Shown here: positions 62,857 through 64,000 of the stretch, one piece after another
Layout of the letters: every line of letters begins with the position of its first letter
Position numbering within the stretch: position 1 is the stretch's first letter
NCBI GenBank assembly: GCA_035492655.1
Contig: DATJJB010000467.1
Coordinates: forward strand, 1-64,000
Source of the DNA: Kutzneria sp035492655
GTDB taxonomy: Bacteria; Actinomycetota; Actinomycetes; Mycobacteriales; Pseudonocardiaceae
Direction of reading: 5' to 3'
Length of the DNA: 64,000 nucleotides
Made by a program: the position numbers and the translations under genes
Notes under the pieces: generated by a model
Told to the model about the DNA's origin: nothing
What the model saw: the letters and a program-made list of their open reading frames with translations, nothing else
Databases searched by the model: none

Positions 62857-63468
62857 TCAGCCCACGAAACCGTTGTCGGCCAGGGTCTTGTCGATGCGGG
62901 CCCGGTGCGCCTGCTCCCAGTCGTCCAGGGTCTCGGCGGCCTCCTTGGCCAGCTTGGCCTGCGCCTGGGCGAGGACCTCGTCCTGCCGGCCGGCCGGCAC
63001 CACGACCACGCCCTCCTCGTCGGCCACCACGATGTCGCCGGGGTTGATCCGCACGCCGCCGACGGTGACCTCGCCGCCCAGTGGGAGGACCTCCTTCTTG
63101 GTGCCCGGGATGGGGATGACGCCCCGGCCGAACACCGGGAAGCCGTCCTCGCGGACCTCGCCGAGGTCGCGGATCAGGCCGTCCACCACGAACGCGGCGA
63201 CGCCGCGGCGGTGCGCCACCGCGCACACGTTGCCGCCGGCCAGCGCGTAGTCCAGGTCACCGGACTCCACCACGATCACCGAACCCGGCTCCGCGCGGTA
63301 GATCGCGGCATGCAGCATCAGGTTGTCGCCGGGCGCGCACTTCACCGTGAACGCCGGACCGGCCACCCGCGGCGCGCCCGTCCACAGTGGACGGATGCCG
63401 ATGTCCATCACCTGCTGGCGGCCCAGGATGTCGGCCAGGGTGGTCGGCGGGACGTCCTTGAAGCTCAT
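62857..63468 (-). CDS. RraA-like / HMG-CHA aldolase family protein
   Basis: The 203-residue protein has the RraA-like fold with the catalytic Arg-Asp pair in VVDGLIRDLGEV and the metal/pyruvate-binding GDNLMLHAAIYRAEPGSVIV. Members cleave 4-hydroxy-4-methyl- or 4-carboxy-4-hydroxy-2-oxo acids to pyruvate and decarboxylate oxaloacetate. RraA itself lacks the enzymatic set. Because the cluster uses a citrate-synthase reaction, an aldolase for related tertiary hydroxy acids next door is suggestive. Its ATG overlaps the stop of the upstream propeller gene. Confidence 0.85.
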   Translation of the reverse strand: MSFKDVPPTTLADILGRQQVMDIGIRPLWTGAPRVAGPAFTVKCAPGDNLMLHAAIYRAEPGSVIVVESGDLDYALAGGNVCAVAHRRGVAAFVVDGLIRDLGEVREDGFPVFGRGVIPIPGTKKEVLPLGGEVTVGGVRINPGDIVVADEEGVVVVPAGRQDEVLAQAQAKLAKEAAETLDDWEQAHRARIDKTLADNGFVG

Positions 63469-64000
63469 GCTGTTCCCTTCAGGTCCTTCTCGTGGCCAAA
63501 ATCCTTTTCAGGACTGTAGAAGTGCTGGTCCCACGTTGCGCCGCCGTCGTCGGTGGACAACACGGTGCCCTCGTCGCCGACGATCCACAGCCGCTCCGGT
63601 GACAGCACGGCGACGTCCCACAGCGACATGCCCGATCCCGTCACGTCGACCCGCCAGGTGTCGCCGCCGTCACGGGTGATCGCCACGACATCGCTGCGGC
63701 CGACCGCGCAGCCGGTGCGGCCGTCGGCCGAGAAGTGCACGGTGACGAAGTTCTGCGTGGTGCCGCTCTCGTGGCTCCGCCAGGTCCGGCCGCCGTCGGC
63801 GGTGCTGACGATCGTGCCGCCGTCCCCGACGGCCCAGACCCTGTTGGCGTCGATGACATGCACGCCGAGCAGGTCGTCCACGGTGCCGCTGTGCTGGTGG
63901 ATCCAGGTGCGGCCGCCGTCGGTGGTGGCCAGGATCTTGCCCCGCTCGCCGGTGGTCCAGCCGGTCGTGTCATCGGCGAAACCGATCTCCCACAACGGGA
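63465..64000 (-). CDS. YCF48/BNR-like beta-propeller protein (5' end outside window)
   Basis: The visible 178 residues are about four propeller blades with the repeating pattern GxxGxIxxTxDGGxTW (GERGKILATTDGGRTW, GDGGTIVSTADGGRTW, GRSDVVAITRDGGDTW, GDEGTVLSTDDGGATW). This matches the YCF48-like photosystem II assembly family and BNR sialidase repeats, used here as a protein- or ligand-binding scaffold. The frame is still open at the window edge, so the start is missing. The stop overlaps the RraA-like start (ATGA), indicating coupled translation. Confidence 0.85.
   Translation of the reverse strand, partial: PLWEIGFADDTTGWTTGERGKILATTDGGRTWIHQHSGTVDDLLGVHVIDANRVWAVGDGGTIVSTADGGRTWRSHESGTTQNFVTVHFSADGRTGCAVGRSDVVAITRDGGDTWRVDVTGSGMSLWDVAVLSPERLWIVGDEGTVLSTDDGGATWDQHFYSPEKDFGHEKDLKGTA

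Noticed and set aside
1..64000. tRNA, rRNA, CRISPR arrays, insertion sequences
   Set aside because: None seen: no T-loop-like GGTTCGAATCC contexts, no regular spaced repeats, and no transposase-like products with DDE motifs.

Overview
The window is about 70% GC, with GTG/TTG starts, dense four-base ATGA/GTGA gene overlaps, SARP regulators, many NB-ARC/TPR proteins and secondary-metabolism enzymes. This suggests a filamentous actinomycete chromosome, probably Pseudonocardiaceae-like (Kutzneria, Amycolatopsis and relatives). The family assignment is inferred from style only.

Region 1 (1-12.1 kb) is accessory DNA: a small LecA-like lectin, a membrane NACHT NTPase, a frameshifted HhH-GPD relic, a minus-strand run (UDP-sugar dehydrogenase, glycosyltransferase-like protein, unknown, NB-ARC/TPR protein), and a divergent SARP-NB-ARC-TPR regulator.

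Region 2 (13.2-23.4 kb) is a signalling or conflict system joined to a RiPP module. A class III cyclase-like domain fused to a VMAP-type region, a MoxR AAA+ ATPase and a vWA/NB-ARC/TPR protein (FxsT type) form one operon. It is followed by a Crp/Fnr regulator with an intact cNMP cassette, an FxsA-like precursor peptide lacking the hallmark Phe, and a stand-alone HExxH putative peptide hydroxylase. The radical SAM partner FxsB is not in the window.

Region 3 (24.6-31.2 kb) is a compact homopoly-amino-acid locus: a Pls-type single-module membrane NRPS, a diaminobutyrate aminotransferase and a dedicated aspartokinase with an altered ACT-domain motif. Together they predict poly-(L-2,4-diaminobutyrate).

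Region 4 (31.3-45.3 kb) is mostly housekeeping or stress-type: GH13 and GH63-like glycosidases, a DHA2 exporter, a MalT-type LuxR regulator, DUF1269-like proteins, a lipoprotein, membrane proteins and a K+ channel. An ornithine-cyclodeaminase-like protein follows the second SARP.

Region 5 (45.4 kb to the end) is the most unusual biosynthetic cluster. A SARP faces a tightly overlapping 11-gene operon: stand-alone adenylation domain, carrier-protein/citrate-synthase fusion, aconitase, unknown protein, dipeptide-epimerase-like enolase, D-2-hydroxyacid dehydrogenase, NtaA-type flavin monooxygenase with its reductase, two ATP-grasp ligases and an MFS exporter. Intact catalytic residues in the citrate synthase and aconitase suggest that a carrier-bound aminoacyl group is condensed with oxaloacetate to an amino-tricarboxylate. 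It would then be isomerised, N- or C-oxidised, and ligated into a small peptide. An RraA-like aldolase and a YCF48-like propeller protein converge on the operon and run off the end.
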